From the NCBI RefSeq assembly GCF_001514215.1, contig NZ_KQ948866.1, forward strand, positions 1-64,000: a stretch of DNA of 64,000 nucleotides, read 5' to 3'. The position numbers and the translations under genes are program-made. The notes under the pieces are model-generated. The model saw only the letters and a program-made list of their open reading frames with translations, was not told the DNA's origin and made no database searches. Below, one piece after another: positions 1-7,322 of the stretch. Positions within the stretch are counted from its first letter, which is position 1, and each line of letters opens with the position of its first letter. This stretch comes from Streptomyces bungoensis. Lineage in GTDB: Bacteria; Actinomycetota; Actinomycetes; Streptomycetales; Streptomycetaceae.

Positions 1-109
1 TTGCGGCGCGACGCCGCGTAGACCAGGCCCGGTGGGGCGGTTTCCTCCGCCCCACCGGGGGCACGCAGTAGTAATACCCCCGACGACCCGGGGAAAGGAC
101 ATGACGCCC

Positions 110-1513
110 ATGGCGGAAACGGTCACCCCCTCCGGCACCACCACCGCGACCGGTCACCTGCTGGCCTCGCTCGACCCGCTGCTGCGCGAGTGGCTGCCGA
201 GGCAGCGCTGGTTCGCGGGCAAGGGCCGCCCGGTCACCGGCTTCACACCGGTCGCGGTCACCGAACTGCTGCCCCCCGACGGCCGCATCGGCCTGTACCA
301 CCTGCTGCTGCGCGTCCACCAGCCGCCCGTGCTGGGCGCCCCGCCGCACCCCGGCGACTGCTACCAGCTCCTGATAGGCGTGCGCGAGGCGCTGCCGCCC
401 CGGCTGGCGCCCGCGCTCATCGGGCATGTGACGGACGGGCCGCTCGCCGGGCGCACGGTGTACGAGGCCCTGTACGACTCCCGGCCCGCCGAGGTGCTCC
501 TGGAGGCCCTGCGCACCCGGGCGCGCGTCGGCGGGCTGCGCTTCGAGCGGGACGCCGAGCAGGAGATCCGGGAGGGTCTCGTGGCCCGGCTGATGACCGC
601 CGAGCAGTCCAACTCGTCGATCGTCTACGGCGATACGTTCATCCTGAAGCTGCTGCGCCGGGTGGTCCCCGGGGTCAACCCCGACCTGGAGATACCCCTC
701 GCGCTGGCCCGCGAGGGCTGCCCCCGGGTGCCCGCGCCGACGGCGTGGCTGCACGCCGACGTGGACGCCGAGTCGTACGTGCTGGCCGTCCTGCAGCCGT
801 TCGTGAACGGGGCGAGCGACGGCTGGGAGCTGGCGCTGCGCGAACTGGCCAAGGGCGAGGACTTCGTCGCCGAGGCACGGGCGCTGGGCCGCGCCACCGC
901 CGAGGTGCACACCGCGCTCGCCCGCGCCCTGCCCACGGTGACCCTGGGCCAGGCCCAGCTGCGGTCGCTGGTGGACGGCATGCTCGAGCGGCTGGAGGCG
1001 GCCGTGCAGGCGGTGCCGGTCCTGCGGCCCTACGAGCAGGGGCTGCGCTCGGCCTTCACGGCGCTGGACGACCTGGCCGCCGAGGGCCGCACCTGGACCG
1101 CCCAGCGCATCCACGGCGACCTGCACCTCGGCCAGTGCCTGCGCTCGCCGTCCGGCCAGTGGTCGCTGATCGACTTCGAGGGCGAGCCGTCCCGGCCGCT
1201 GGCCGAGCGGCGCATGCCGCAGCCACTGGTGCGGGACATCGCCGGGATGCTGCGCTCCTTCGACTACGCCGCCCACTCGGCGAGCCCGCCCGCGCCGGAG
1301 TGGGCGCACCGGTGCCGGGCCGCCTACTGCTCCGGGTACGCGGAGGTCGCGGGCCGCGATCCGCGCACCGACCCGGTGATGCTGCGGGCCTACGAGACCG
1401 ACAAGGCCGTCTACGAGGTGGTCTACGAGGCCCGCCACCGCCCCGACTGGCTGCCGGTACCGCTCTCGGCGATCCACCGCCTCGCCACGTCCGACCCGTC
1501 CGACCCGACCTGA
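110..1513 (+). CDS. mak: maltokinase (GlgE pathway)
   Basis: Phosphorylates maltose with ATP to maltose 1-phosphate, the donor that GlgE polymerises into alpha-glucan (family knowledge). The N-terminal cap is visible (REWLPRQRWFAGKGR). A kinase-like fold follows: a nucleotide-binding stretch ending in FILKLLRR near residue 190, the catalytic loop IHGDLHLGQ near residue 335, and the metal-binding LIDFEGEP about 20 residues later. About 467 aa, normal for Mak/Pep2. The reading frame stays open upstream. I chose the ATG at 110 because AAAGGA lies 10 nt before it; the in-frame ATG at 101 is only 1 nt from that site. glgB follows after 21 nt, so the two are probably co-transcribed. treS and glgE usually lie upstream, outside the window. 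Confidence 0.93.
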   Translation: MAETVTPSGTTTATGHLLASLDPLLREWLPRQRWFAGKGRPVTGFTPVAVTELLPPDGRIGLYHLLLRVHQPPVLGAPPHPGDCYQLLIGVREALPPRLAPALIGHVTDGPLAGRTVYEALYDSRPAEVLLEALRTRARVGGLRFERDAEQEIREGLVARLMTAEQSNSSIVYGDTFILKLLRRVVPGVNPDLEIPLALAREGCPRVPAPTAWLHADVDAESYVLAVLQPFVNGASDGWELALRELAKGEDFVAEARALGRATAEVHTALARALPTVTLGQAQLRSLVDGMLERLEAAVQAVPVLRPYEQGLRSAFTALDDLAAEGRTWTAQRIHGDLHLGQCLRSPSGQWSLIDFEGEPSRPLAERRMPQPLVRDIAGMLRSFDYAAHSASPPAPEWAHRCRAAYCSGYAEVAGRDPRTDPVMLRAYETDKAVYEVVYEARHRPDWLPVPLSAIHRLATSDPSDPT

Positions 1514-1534
1514 CCTCGCCCGGGAGACCCGTCC

Positions 1535-3964
1535 GTGACGTCCAAGAAGTCAGCCACCGCGAAGAACAAGTCCGGCCCGAACAAGTCCGGCCAGAACAAG
1601 GCGGACAAGAACAGGGCAGACACGACCAGGGGCGAGGAGGCCCGGGCCGGCCGGACGGCCGCGCAGGAGAGCGCCCGCGCCGGGATCCCCGGTGCCCGCA
1701 GCCCGGAGCCGGCCACCCGGCCGGCCTCCCCACCGGCCGCGCAGCCGGCCGCCCCATTGCCTCCGCTGGAGGTCGCGGTCTCGCCCGCCCTCGACGCCGG
1801 TGACCGGGAGCGGCTGCTGCACGGCACCCACCACGCCCCGCACGCCGTCCTGGGCGCGCACCCGGTGCCCGGCGGCATCGCCTTCCGCGCCTTCCGCCCG
1901 TACGCGCAGTCGGTCACCGTGGTCTCCGGCGAGCTGCGCGCGCAACTGCACGACGACGGCGACGGCTTCTTCTCCGGGCTGCTCCCGCTGACCGAGGTCC
2001 CGGCCTACCGGCTGCTGGTGACCTACGACGGCACCGAGCACGAGACCGAGGACGCCCACCGCTTCCTGCCCACGCTGGGCGAGCTGGACCTGCACCTGAT
2101 CGGCGAGGGCCGGCACGAGCAGCTGTGGCGGGCGCTCGGCGCGCACGTCACGACCCACCAGGGCGTGACCGGCACCCGCTTCACCGTGTGGGCGCCGAAC
2201 GCGCGGGGCGTGCGGGTCGCGGGGACGTTCAACTTCTGGGACGCGGGCGCCTTCCCGATGCGCTCGCTCGGCTCGTCGGGCGTGTGGGAGCTGTTCGTGC
2301 CGGGCGTCGCAGAGGGCGAGCTGTACAAGTTCGAGATCACCCGCCCGGACGGCTCGCGCACCCTGCGCGCCGACCCGCTGGCCCGCCGTACCGAGGTCCC
2401 GCCGGCCACGTCCTCGATCGTCACCGCCTCGCACCACGAGTGGGGCGACGCGGAGTGGATGGCCCACCGTGCCGACACCCCGGTGCACGAGGCGCCGTTC
2501 TCGGTGTACGAGGTGCACCTGCCGTCCTGGCGCCCGGGCCTCGACTACCGCCGGCTGGCCGAGCAGCTGCCCGCCTACGTCAAGGAGATGGGCTTCACGC
2601 ACGTGGAGCTGATGCCGGTCGCCGAGCACCCGTTCGGCGGTTCCTGGGGCTACCAGGTCACCGGCTTCTACGCGCCCACGGCCCGGCTCGGCACCCCCGA
2701 CGACTTCAAGTACCTGGTGGACAAGCTGCACCAGGCGGGCATCGGGGTGCTGATGGACTGGGTGCCGGCGCACTTCCCGCGCGACGACTGGGCGCTGGCC
2801 GAGTTCGACGGCCGGCCCCTGTACGAGCACCACGACCCGCAGCGGGCCGCCCATCCCGACTGGGGCACCCTGGAGTTCGACTTCGGCCGCCCCGAGGTGC
2901 GCAACTTCCTGGTGGCCAACGCCGTGTACTGGTGCGAGGAGTTCCACATCGACGGCCTGCGCGTCGACGCGGTCGCCTCGATGCTCTACCTCGACTACTC
3001 CCGCGAACCGGGCCAGTGGACGCCGAACGAGCACGGCGGCCGGGAGAACCTGGACGCGGTGGCCTTCCTGCAGGAGATGAACGCGACCGTCTACCGGCGC
3101 TGCCCGGGCGTGGTGACCATCGCCGAGGAGTCCACCGCCTGGGACGGCGTCACCCGGCCCACCCACCTCAAGGGCCCGAGCGGCTTCGGCGGGCTCGGCT
3201 TCGGGCTCAAGTGGAACATGGGCTGGATGCACGACTCGCTGGAGTACATGAGCCACGACCCGGTGCACCGCAGCTACCACCACCACCGGATGACGTTCTC
3301 GATGGTGTACGCCTACAGCGAGAACTACGTCCTGCCGATCTCCCACGACGAGGTCGTGCACGGCAAGGGGTCGCTCGTCTCCAAGATGCCGGGCGACTGG
3401 TGGCAGCAGCGCGCCAACCTGCGCGCCTACCTGGGTTTCATGTGGGCGCATCCCGGCAAGCAACTGCTGTTCATGGGACAGGAGTTCGCCCAGGGAGCGG
3501 AGTGGTCCGAGGCGCACGGGCCCGACTGGTGGCTGCTCGACCCGTCCTACGGCGCCGAGGCCGACCACAGGGGCGTGCGGAACCTCGTGGGGGACCTCAA
3601 CGCCCTCTACCGCGCGGCCCCGCCGCTGTGGCAGCGGGACACCGACCCGGCGGGCTTCCAGTGGATCACCGGGGACGCGGCGGACGACAACGTCTTCGCG
3701 TTCCTGCGCCTGGACGCCGACGGCAACCCGCTGCTCGCGGTCTCCCACCTCGCCCCGGTGGTCCGCCACGACTACCGCCTCGGCGTCCCCGAGGACGTAC
3801 CGGCCTGGCACGAGTCCCTGAACACGGACGCCGCCCGCTACGGCGGCAGCGACGTCACCGCCCCCGACATCGTCAAACCCGAGCCCCAGCCCTGGCACGG
3901 CCGCCCGGCGAGCATCCGCCTCACCCTGCCCCCGCTGGCGACGGTGTGGCTGCGGCCGGCCTGA
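1535..3964 (+). CDS. glgB: 1,4-alpha-glucan branching enzyme
   Basis: Introduces alpha-1,6 branches into linear alpha-glucan made by GlgE or glycogen synthase. 809 aa from a GTG start with GGGAGA 7 nt upstream. A lysine/alanine-rich low-complexity tail of about 60 residues comes first. Two beta-sandwich modules follow, the second a CBM48 (TVWAPNARGVRVAGTFNFWD). The GH13 barrel has the nucleophile Asp in GLRVDAVASMLY (about residue 476), the acid/base Glu in IAEEST (about 530) and SHDE (about 603). It is the second gene of the mak-glgB pair and ends at a strong bidirectional terminator shared with the convergent helD-like gene. The charged N-terminal tail is longer than in E. coli GlgB and probably disordered. 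Confidence 0.96.
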   Translation: MTSKKSATAKNKSGPNKSGQNKADKNRADTTRGEEARAGRTAAQESARAGIPGARSPEPATRPASPPAAQPAAPLPPLEVAVSPALDAGDRERLLHGTHHAPHAVLGAHPVPGGIAFRAFRPYAQSVTVVSGELRAQLHDDGDGFFSGLLPLTEVPAYRLLVTYDGTEHETEDAHRFLPTLGELDLHLIGEGRHEQLWRALGAHVTTHQGVTGTRFTVWAPNARGVRVAGTFNFWDAGAFPMRSLGSSGVWELFVPGVAEGELYKFEITRPDGSRTLRADPLARRTEVPPATSSIVTASHHEWGDAEWMAHRADTPVHEAPFSVYEVHLPSWRPGLDYRRLAEQLPAYVKEMGFTHVELMPVAEHPFGGSWGYQVTGFYAPTARLGTPDDFKYLVDKLHQAGIGVLMDWVPAHFPRDDWALAEFDGRPLYEHHDPQRAAHPDWGTLEFDFGRPEVRNFLVANAVYWCEEFHIDGLRVDAVASMLYLDYSREPGQWTPNEHGGRENLDAVAFLQEMNATVYRRCPGVVTIAEESTAWDGVTRPTHLKGPSGFGGLGFGLKWNMGWMHDSLEYMSHDPVHRSYHHHRMTFSMVYAYSENYVLPISHDEVVHGKGSLVSKMPGDWWQQRANLRAYLGFMWAHPGKQLLFMGQEFAQGAEWSEAHGPDWWLLDPSYGAEADHRGVRNLVGDLNALYRAAPPLWQRDTDPAGFQWITGDAADDNVFAFLRLDADGNPLLAVSHLAPVVRHDYRLGVPEDVPAWHESLNTDAARYGGSDVTAPDIVKPEPQPWHGRPASIRLTLPPLATVWLRPA

Positions 3965-3978
3965 CCGGCATGCCCTTC

Positions 3979-4014
3979 GCAGGGGGCCTGGAGCGGTTGC
4001 TCCAGGCCCCCTGC
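3979..4014. terminator. bidirectional terminator between glgB and the helD-like gene
   Basis: Perfect 16-bp stem GCAGGGGGCCTGGAGC with its complement around a GGTT loop. It sits between the convergent stop codons at 3964 and 4017 and can serve both transcripts. No strong T-tract follows, as is usual in this GC range. Confidence 0.88.
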
Positions 4015-4016
4015 CG

Positions 4017-6284
4017 TCATTCCGCCCCGGCCAGGCCCGGCGGCAGCGTCCCGGTGTGCAGCACCCCGAGCCGCTGCGTCGCCCGGGTCAGCGCCACGTA
4101 CAGGTCGCTCGTGCCGTAGCGGCCGGGCTCGACCACCAGGACGGAGTCGAACTCCAGGCCCTTGGACTGGCGGGGGTCGAGGAGCACGACCGCCTGGGTC
4201 AGATCGGGCTCGGCGCCGGCCGTGACGCCGTCGAGCCGCGCGGCCAGCGCGCGGTGCAGCTCGCGCGGGGCGATCACCGCCAGCCTGCCCTCGGCCGGGG
4301 CGAGTTCGGCGACCGCCCCGGCGACCGCGCCGGGCAGGTCGCCGCCCGCGTCGCGCACCCAGGGCCGCTCCCCCGTCGACCGTACCGAGCTGGGCGGCCG
4401 GAAGGACGGGTCCTCGGCGCGGACCACGGCCGCCGCCAGGTCCATGATCTCGGCCGGGGTGCGGTAGTTGACGCCCAGGCGGGTGTGCTCCCAGCGGTCC
4501 TCGACGTACGGGGCGAGGATGTCCGCCCAGGAGCCGACACCGGCCGCCTCGGCGGTCTGGGCCGGGTCGCCGACCAGGGTCATGGAGCGGGTGGGGCTGC
4601 GCCGCATCAGCAGCCGCCAGGCCATCGGGGACAGCTCCTGCGCCTCGTCCACGATGATGTGTCCGAACGCCCAGGTCCGGTCGGCCGCCGCCCGCTCGGC
4701 GGCGCTGCGGTGGTCGGCCTCCTCCTGGCGCTCGGCGAAGCGTTCGGCGTCGATGATGTCGTGCGCGGACAGCACCTCGGAGGCCTCCGGGTCGCTGTCC
4801 TCCTTGTCGTCGAACTCGTAGGTCCGGGAGGCGTACGACACGTCGAGGACGCCCTGGGCGTAGGCGACCTGGGTCTCGCGCTCGCGCTCGGCCCGGGCCC
4901 GCGCCACCCGGTCGTCCTCGCCGAGGAGTTCGGCGGCCTCGTCCAGCAGGGGCACGTCGGCGACGGTCCAGGCGCGGGTCACCGGACGGCGGATCGCGTC
5001 GGCGTCCGCCTCGGGGAGGTAGCGGTCGGGTTCGGCGAGAAAGTCGGCGACCAGCCGCCGCGGGGTGATCCGGGGCCACAGCAGGTCGATGGCGGACCAC
5101 ACCTCGGGGTTCTCGGCGAGCTCGTCGCGGATCTGGGTGAGGTCGGCGGGGTCGAGCAGGCTGCTGCCGTCGTAGGGGTCGGTGCCCACGCGCTCGGCGT
5201 ACAGCTCGGTGAGCGTGTTGAGGATGTGGCCCTCGAAGTGCTCGCGGGCCTCGTTGTGCGGCAGCCCGGCGGCCCGCGTGCGCTCGCGGGCGACGCGTAC
5301 CAGGCCGTCGTCGAGCATCAGCACCTCGCGGTCGTGCTCCACGGTGACGACCGGGTCGGGCAGCGCCTGACGGTCGCGCACGACGGCGGCCAGCACGTCG
5401 GCCATGGCGGCGCGGCCCTTGACGGCGGCCGCCTCCGGGGTGTCGGTGGCCGTCGCCCGCACCCCGGGGAACAGCTCGCCGACGGTGGCCAGCAGCACCC
5501 CGGTCTCACCGAGGGAGGGCAGCACCTCGCCGATGTAGCCGAGGAAGGCCGGGTTGGGGCCGACGATGAGGACCGCCCGGCGGGCCAGCAGCTCCCGGTA
5601 CTCGTAGAGCAGGTACGCCGCCCGGTGCAGCGCCACCGCGGTCTTGCCGGTGCCGGGACCGCCCTCGACCACCAGTACGCCGCGGTGCGGTGCGCGGATG
5701 ATGCGGTCCTGGTCGGCCTGGATGGTCTGCACGATGTCGGTCATCCGGCCGGTGCGCGCCGAGTTCAGCGCGGCCAGCAGCACGGCGTCGCCCGTCGGGT
5801 CCTCGTGGCCGGTGCGGGTGGCGTCGCCGAGATCGAGGATCTCGTCGTGCAGGGACGTCACGGTCCGGCCCTCGGTGGAGATGTGCCGGCGGCGGCGCAG
5901 GCCCATCGGGGTGTGCCCGGTGGCCAGGTAGAACGGGCGGGCGACGTCGGCCCGCCAGTCGACGAGGACGGGCGTGCGCTCGGCGTCGTCCTCGCGCAGC
6001 CCGATCCGGCCGATGTGGTGGCTCGCGCCGCCCGCGAGGTCGATGCGGCCGAAGCAGAGCGAGCCGTCGACGGCGTTCAGCGCGGCGAGCAGCCCCGAGC
6101 GCTCGGCGACCAGGATGTCCCGCTCCAGCCGGGCCTGCATGGGCTTGTCGCCCTGGGCGAGCGCGTCCGCGACCGAGGACTCGGCCTCGCCGCGCAGCAC
6201 GTCCACGCGCGCGTACAGCCCGTCGATGAATTCCTGCTCGTGGCGCAATTCATCGTCCCGAAAGTCGATGTTTGACAATTCCAC
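4017..6284 (-). CDS. HelD/HelR-type superfamily 1 helicase-like RNA polymerase motor
   Basis: About 755 aa. Architecture fits the HelD class of RNA-polymerase-recycling proteins, not a true UvrD helicase. An N-terminal alpha-helical, coiled-coil-like arm (residues about 1-75) precedes a split motor domain. Walker A is GGPGTGKT near residue 207, the Walker B region is VDEAQELSP near 543, then VGDPAQT near 570, VNYRTPAEI near 606, and a C-terminal VALTRATQRL. Such proteins bind RNAP, release stalled complexes and, as HelR, can protect against rifamycins. The start is uncertain: GTG at 6284 directly abuts GGGCGGGA, while an in-frame TTG at 6278 has better spacing. Its leader contains a promoter and an elaborate palindrome, listed separately. 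Confidence 0.85.
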   Translation of the reverse strand: MELSNIDFRDDELRHEQEFIDGLYARVDVLRGEAESSVADALAQGDKPMQARLERDILVAERSGLLAALNAVDGSLCFGRIDLAGGASHHIGRIGLREDDAERTPVLVDWRADVARPFYLATGHTPMGLRRRRHISTEGRTVTSLHDEILDLGDATRTGHEDPTGDAVLLAALNSARTGRMTDIVQTIQADQDRIIRAPHRGVLVVEGGPGTGKTAVALHRAAYLLYEYRELLARRAVLIVGPNPAFLGYIGEVLPSLGETGVLLATVGELFPGVRATATDTPEAAAVKGRAAMADVLAAVVRDRQALPDPVVTVEHDREVLMLDDGLVRVARERTRAAGLPHNEAREHFEGHILNTLTELYAERVGTDPYDGSSLLDPADLTQIRDELAENPEVWSAIDLLWPRITPRRLVADFLAEPDRYLPEADADAIRRPVTRAWTVADVPLLDEAAELLGEDDRVARARAERERETQVAYAQGVLDVSYASRTYEFDDKEDSDPEASEVLSAHDIIDAERFAERQEEADHRSAAERAAADRTWAFGHIIVDEAQELSPMAWRLLMRRSPTRSMTLVGDPAQTAEAAGVGSWADILAPYVEDRWEHTRLGVNYRTPAEIMDLAAAVVRAEDPSFRPPSSVRSTGERPWVRDAGGDLPGAVAGAVAELAPAEGRLAVIAPRELHRALAARLDGVTAGAEPDLTQAVVLLDPRQSKGLEFDSVLVVEPGRYGTSDLYVALTRATQRLGVLHTGTLPPGLAGAE

Positions 6285-6286
6285 TC

Positions 6287-6388
6287 CCGCCCGGATATAC
6301 TCTGCTCAGTAAACTTCTTCGCGACTCGGCCATCAATTCCGAGTGAAGTCGCGAATCACTGAATATACGCAGAGAAATCCCCCGGGCG
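6287..6388. repeat. long imperfect palindrome in the helD leader
   Basis: On the plus strand the blocks GGGCG-, ATCC-, GCAGAG-, ACTGA-, CGCGAA- and CCGAGT-type sequences recur as inverted partners around the central CCATCAATT loop (6330-6338), with short insertions between blocks on the right arm. About 30 positions pair over a 100-nt span. The outer right arm also pairs in the adjoining terminator hairpin, so the two folds exclude each other. Confidence 0.6.
6308..6336 (-). promoter_or_regulatory. candidate promoter of the helD-like gene
   Basis: Reading the minus strand, TTGATG (6336-6331) and TTTACT (6313-6308) are separated by exactly 17 nt, a plausible vegetative promoter about 24 nt upstream of the GTG start. 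The -35 element lies in the loop of the large palindrome, so DNA or RNA structure could affect its use. Assigned by eye only. Confidence 0.5.
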
Positions 6389-6407
6389 CAATTCGCTCGG
6401 GGGATTT
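6375..6407 (-). terminator. terminator-like hairpin after merR-trx
   Basis: 14-bp stem AAATCCCCCGGGCG paired with CGCTCGGGGGATTT (one G-T wobble), loop of 5 nt. It lies 35 nt downstream of the thioredoxin stop on the minus strand and before the helD-like gene. Read on the minus strand the 3' arm ends in GATTTC, a short T-rich exit. Confidence 0.8.
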
Positions 6408-6441
6408 CCTGTGGGACGGGACGGATTCCCGGCCGGGTTCC

Positions 6442-6774
6442 CTACAGCACGTCCGCCAGTTCCTCCAGCAGGCGCCGCTTGGGCCGCGCCCCGACCATCG
6501 ACCGCACCGGCTCGCCGCCGCTGAAGACCATGAGGGTCGGCGTCGACAGCACCCCGTAGGCGACCGTCGTCTCCGGATTGCGGTCCACGTCCAGCTGCAC
6601 GACCTTCAGCCGGCCGCCCTCCTCGGCGGCGATGTCCTTCAGCACCGGCGCCAGCTGCCGGCACGGCCCGCACCAGTCCGCCGTGAACTGCACCAGCACC
6701 GGCAGCCCCGCGTCGATCACCTCCGCCGCGAAGTCGGCGTCCGTCGCCTCGGCCAGTCCGCTCACCTTGCTCAC
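6442..6774 (-). CDS. thioredoxin
   Basis: 110-aa single-domain thioredoxin that reduces protein disulfides in the cytoplasm. The active site ADWCGPCRQ is intact and the cis-Pro loop (LSTPTLMVF) follows at the expected distance. The GTG start at 6774 overlaps the stop codon of the upstream merR gene by 4 bp (GTGA), so translation is probably coupled; a second in-frame GTG at 6765 is possible. Streptomyces have several thioredoxins, and this one is tied to its own MerR regulator, which suggests stress-induced rather than housekeeping expression. Confidence 0.93.
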   Translation of the reverse strand: MSKVSGLAEATDADFAAEVIDAGLPVLVQFTADWCGPCRQLAPVLKDIAAEEGGRLKVVQLDVDRNPETTVAYGVLSTPTLMVFSGGEPVRSMVGARPKRRLLEELADVL

Positions 6775-7199
6775 CGCGTCATCCCTCCCAGCTCGCACCC
6801 GGGTTCCGGACCCCCCGGAACCAGCGCCTCGGCGGCCAGCTCGTCCCGGGCCCGCTCCGCCCGCCGCAGCTGCCCCGCGACCGTCTCGCGCACCGCGGTC
6901 AGCTGGCCGATGAGCGCGTCCAGCTCGTCCAGCTTGCGCCGGTAGACCACGAGCGAGGCCGGGCACGAGTCGCCCTCCGGGTGACCGGCCCGCAGGCACT
7001 CCACGAACGGCCGCGTCTCCTCCAGGCCGAACCCGAAGTCCTGCAGCGTCCGGATCTGCTCGAGCAGCCTGAGGTCGCCCTCGTCGTAGGTCCGGTGCCC
7101 GTTGCCGTCCCGCCGCGCGGGCAGCAGCCCCCGTGCCTCGTAGTAGCGCAGGGTGCGGGTGGTGGTCCCGGCCCGCGCGGCCAGCTCGCCGATTCGCAT
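6771..7199 (-). CDS. MerR-family regulator upstream of thioredoxin
   Basis: 142 aa. N-terminal winged helix MRIGELAARAGTTTRTLRYY, then the usual dimerisation helix. An effector region with C68, H73 and C79 (ECLRAGHPEGDSC, i.e. C-X4-H-X5-C) and a further Cys near the C-terminus could sense metal, thiols or oxidants; this is inference. It heads a two-gene operon with the thioredoxin. No ribosome site precedes the ATG, and the -10 element lies 7 nt upstream, so the mRNA is probably leaderless. The promoter has the long 19-nt spacer typical of MerR targets with a palindrome in it, implying autoregulation. Confidence 0.9.
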   Translation of the reverse strand: MRIGELAARAGTTTRTLRYYEARGLLPARRDGNGHRTYDEGDLRLLEQIRTLQDFGFGLEETRPFVECLRAGHPEGDSCPASLVVYRRKLDELDALIGQLTAVRETVAGQLRRAERARDELAAEALVPGGPEPGCELGGMTR

Positions 7200-7206
7200 G
7201 CCTGTG

Positions 7207-7237
7207 ACCGTAGGCGTTGACGTGGGCGTCAAGGCAA
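7207..7237 (-). promoter_or_regulatory. MerR-type promoter and operator
   Basis: On the minus strand TTGCCT (-35, 7237-7232) and TACGGT (-10, 7212-7207) are 19 nt apart, the over-long spacing characteristic of MerR-activated promoters. The perfect palindrome TTGACG-CCCA-CGTCAA (7232-7217) fills the spacer. The ATG is 7 nt beyond the -10, pointing to a leaderless transcript. Confidence 0.75.
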
Positions 7238-7322
7238 GACCCGAGGACGACCCCGGCCTTCGCCACCCGGGTCCGGAGTGCGGGCTGTACGGTTCCGTTG
7301 CCGGCCGAGAGGGGAGCGGAGC

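Noticed and set aside
1550..3898. 782-codon open frame on the minus strand across glgB
   Set aside because: Val/Gly/Arg/His-rich mirror of GC-rich coding DNA; glgB on the plus strand has all catalytic motifs.
4056..6275. 739-codon plus-strand frame across the helD-like gene
   Set aside because: Composition-driven antisense frame with no domain; the minus-strand product is clear.
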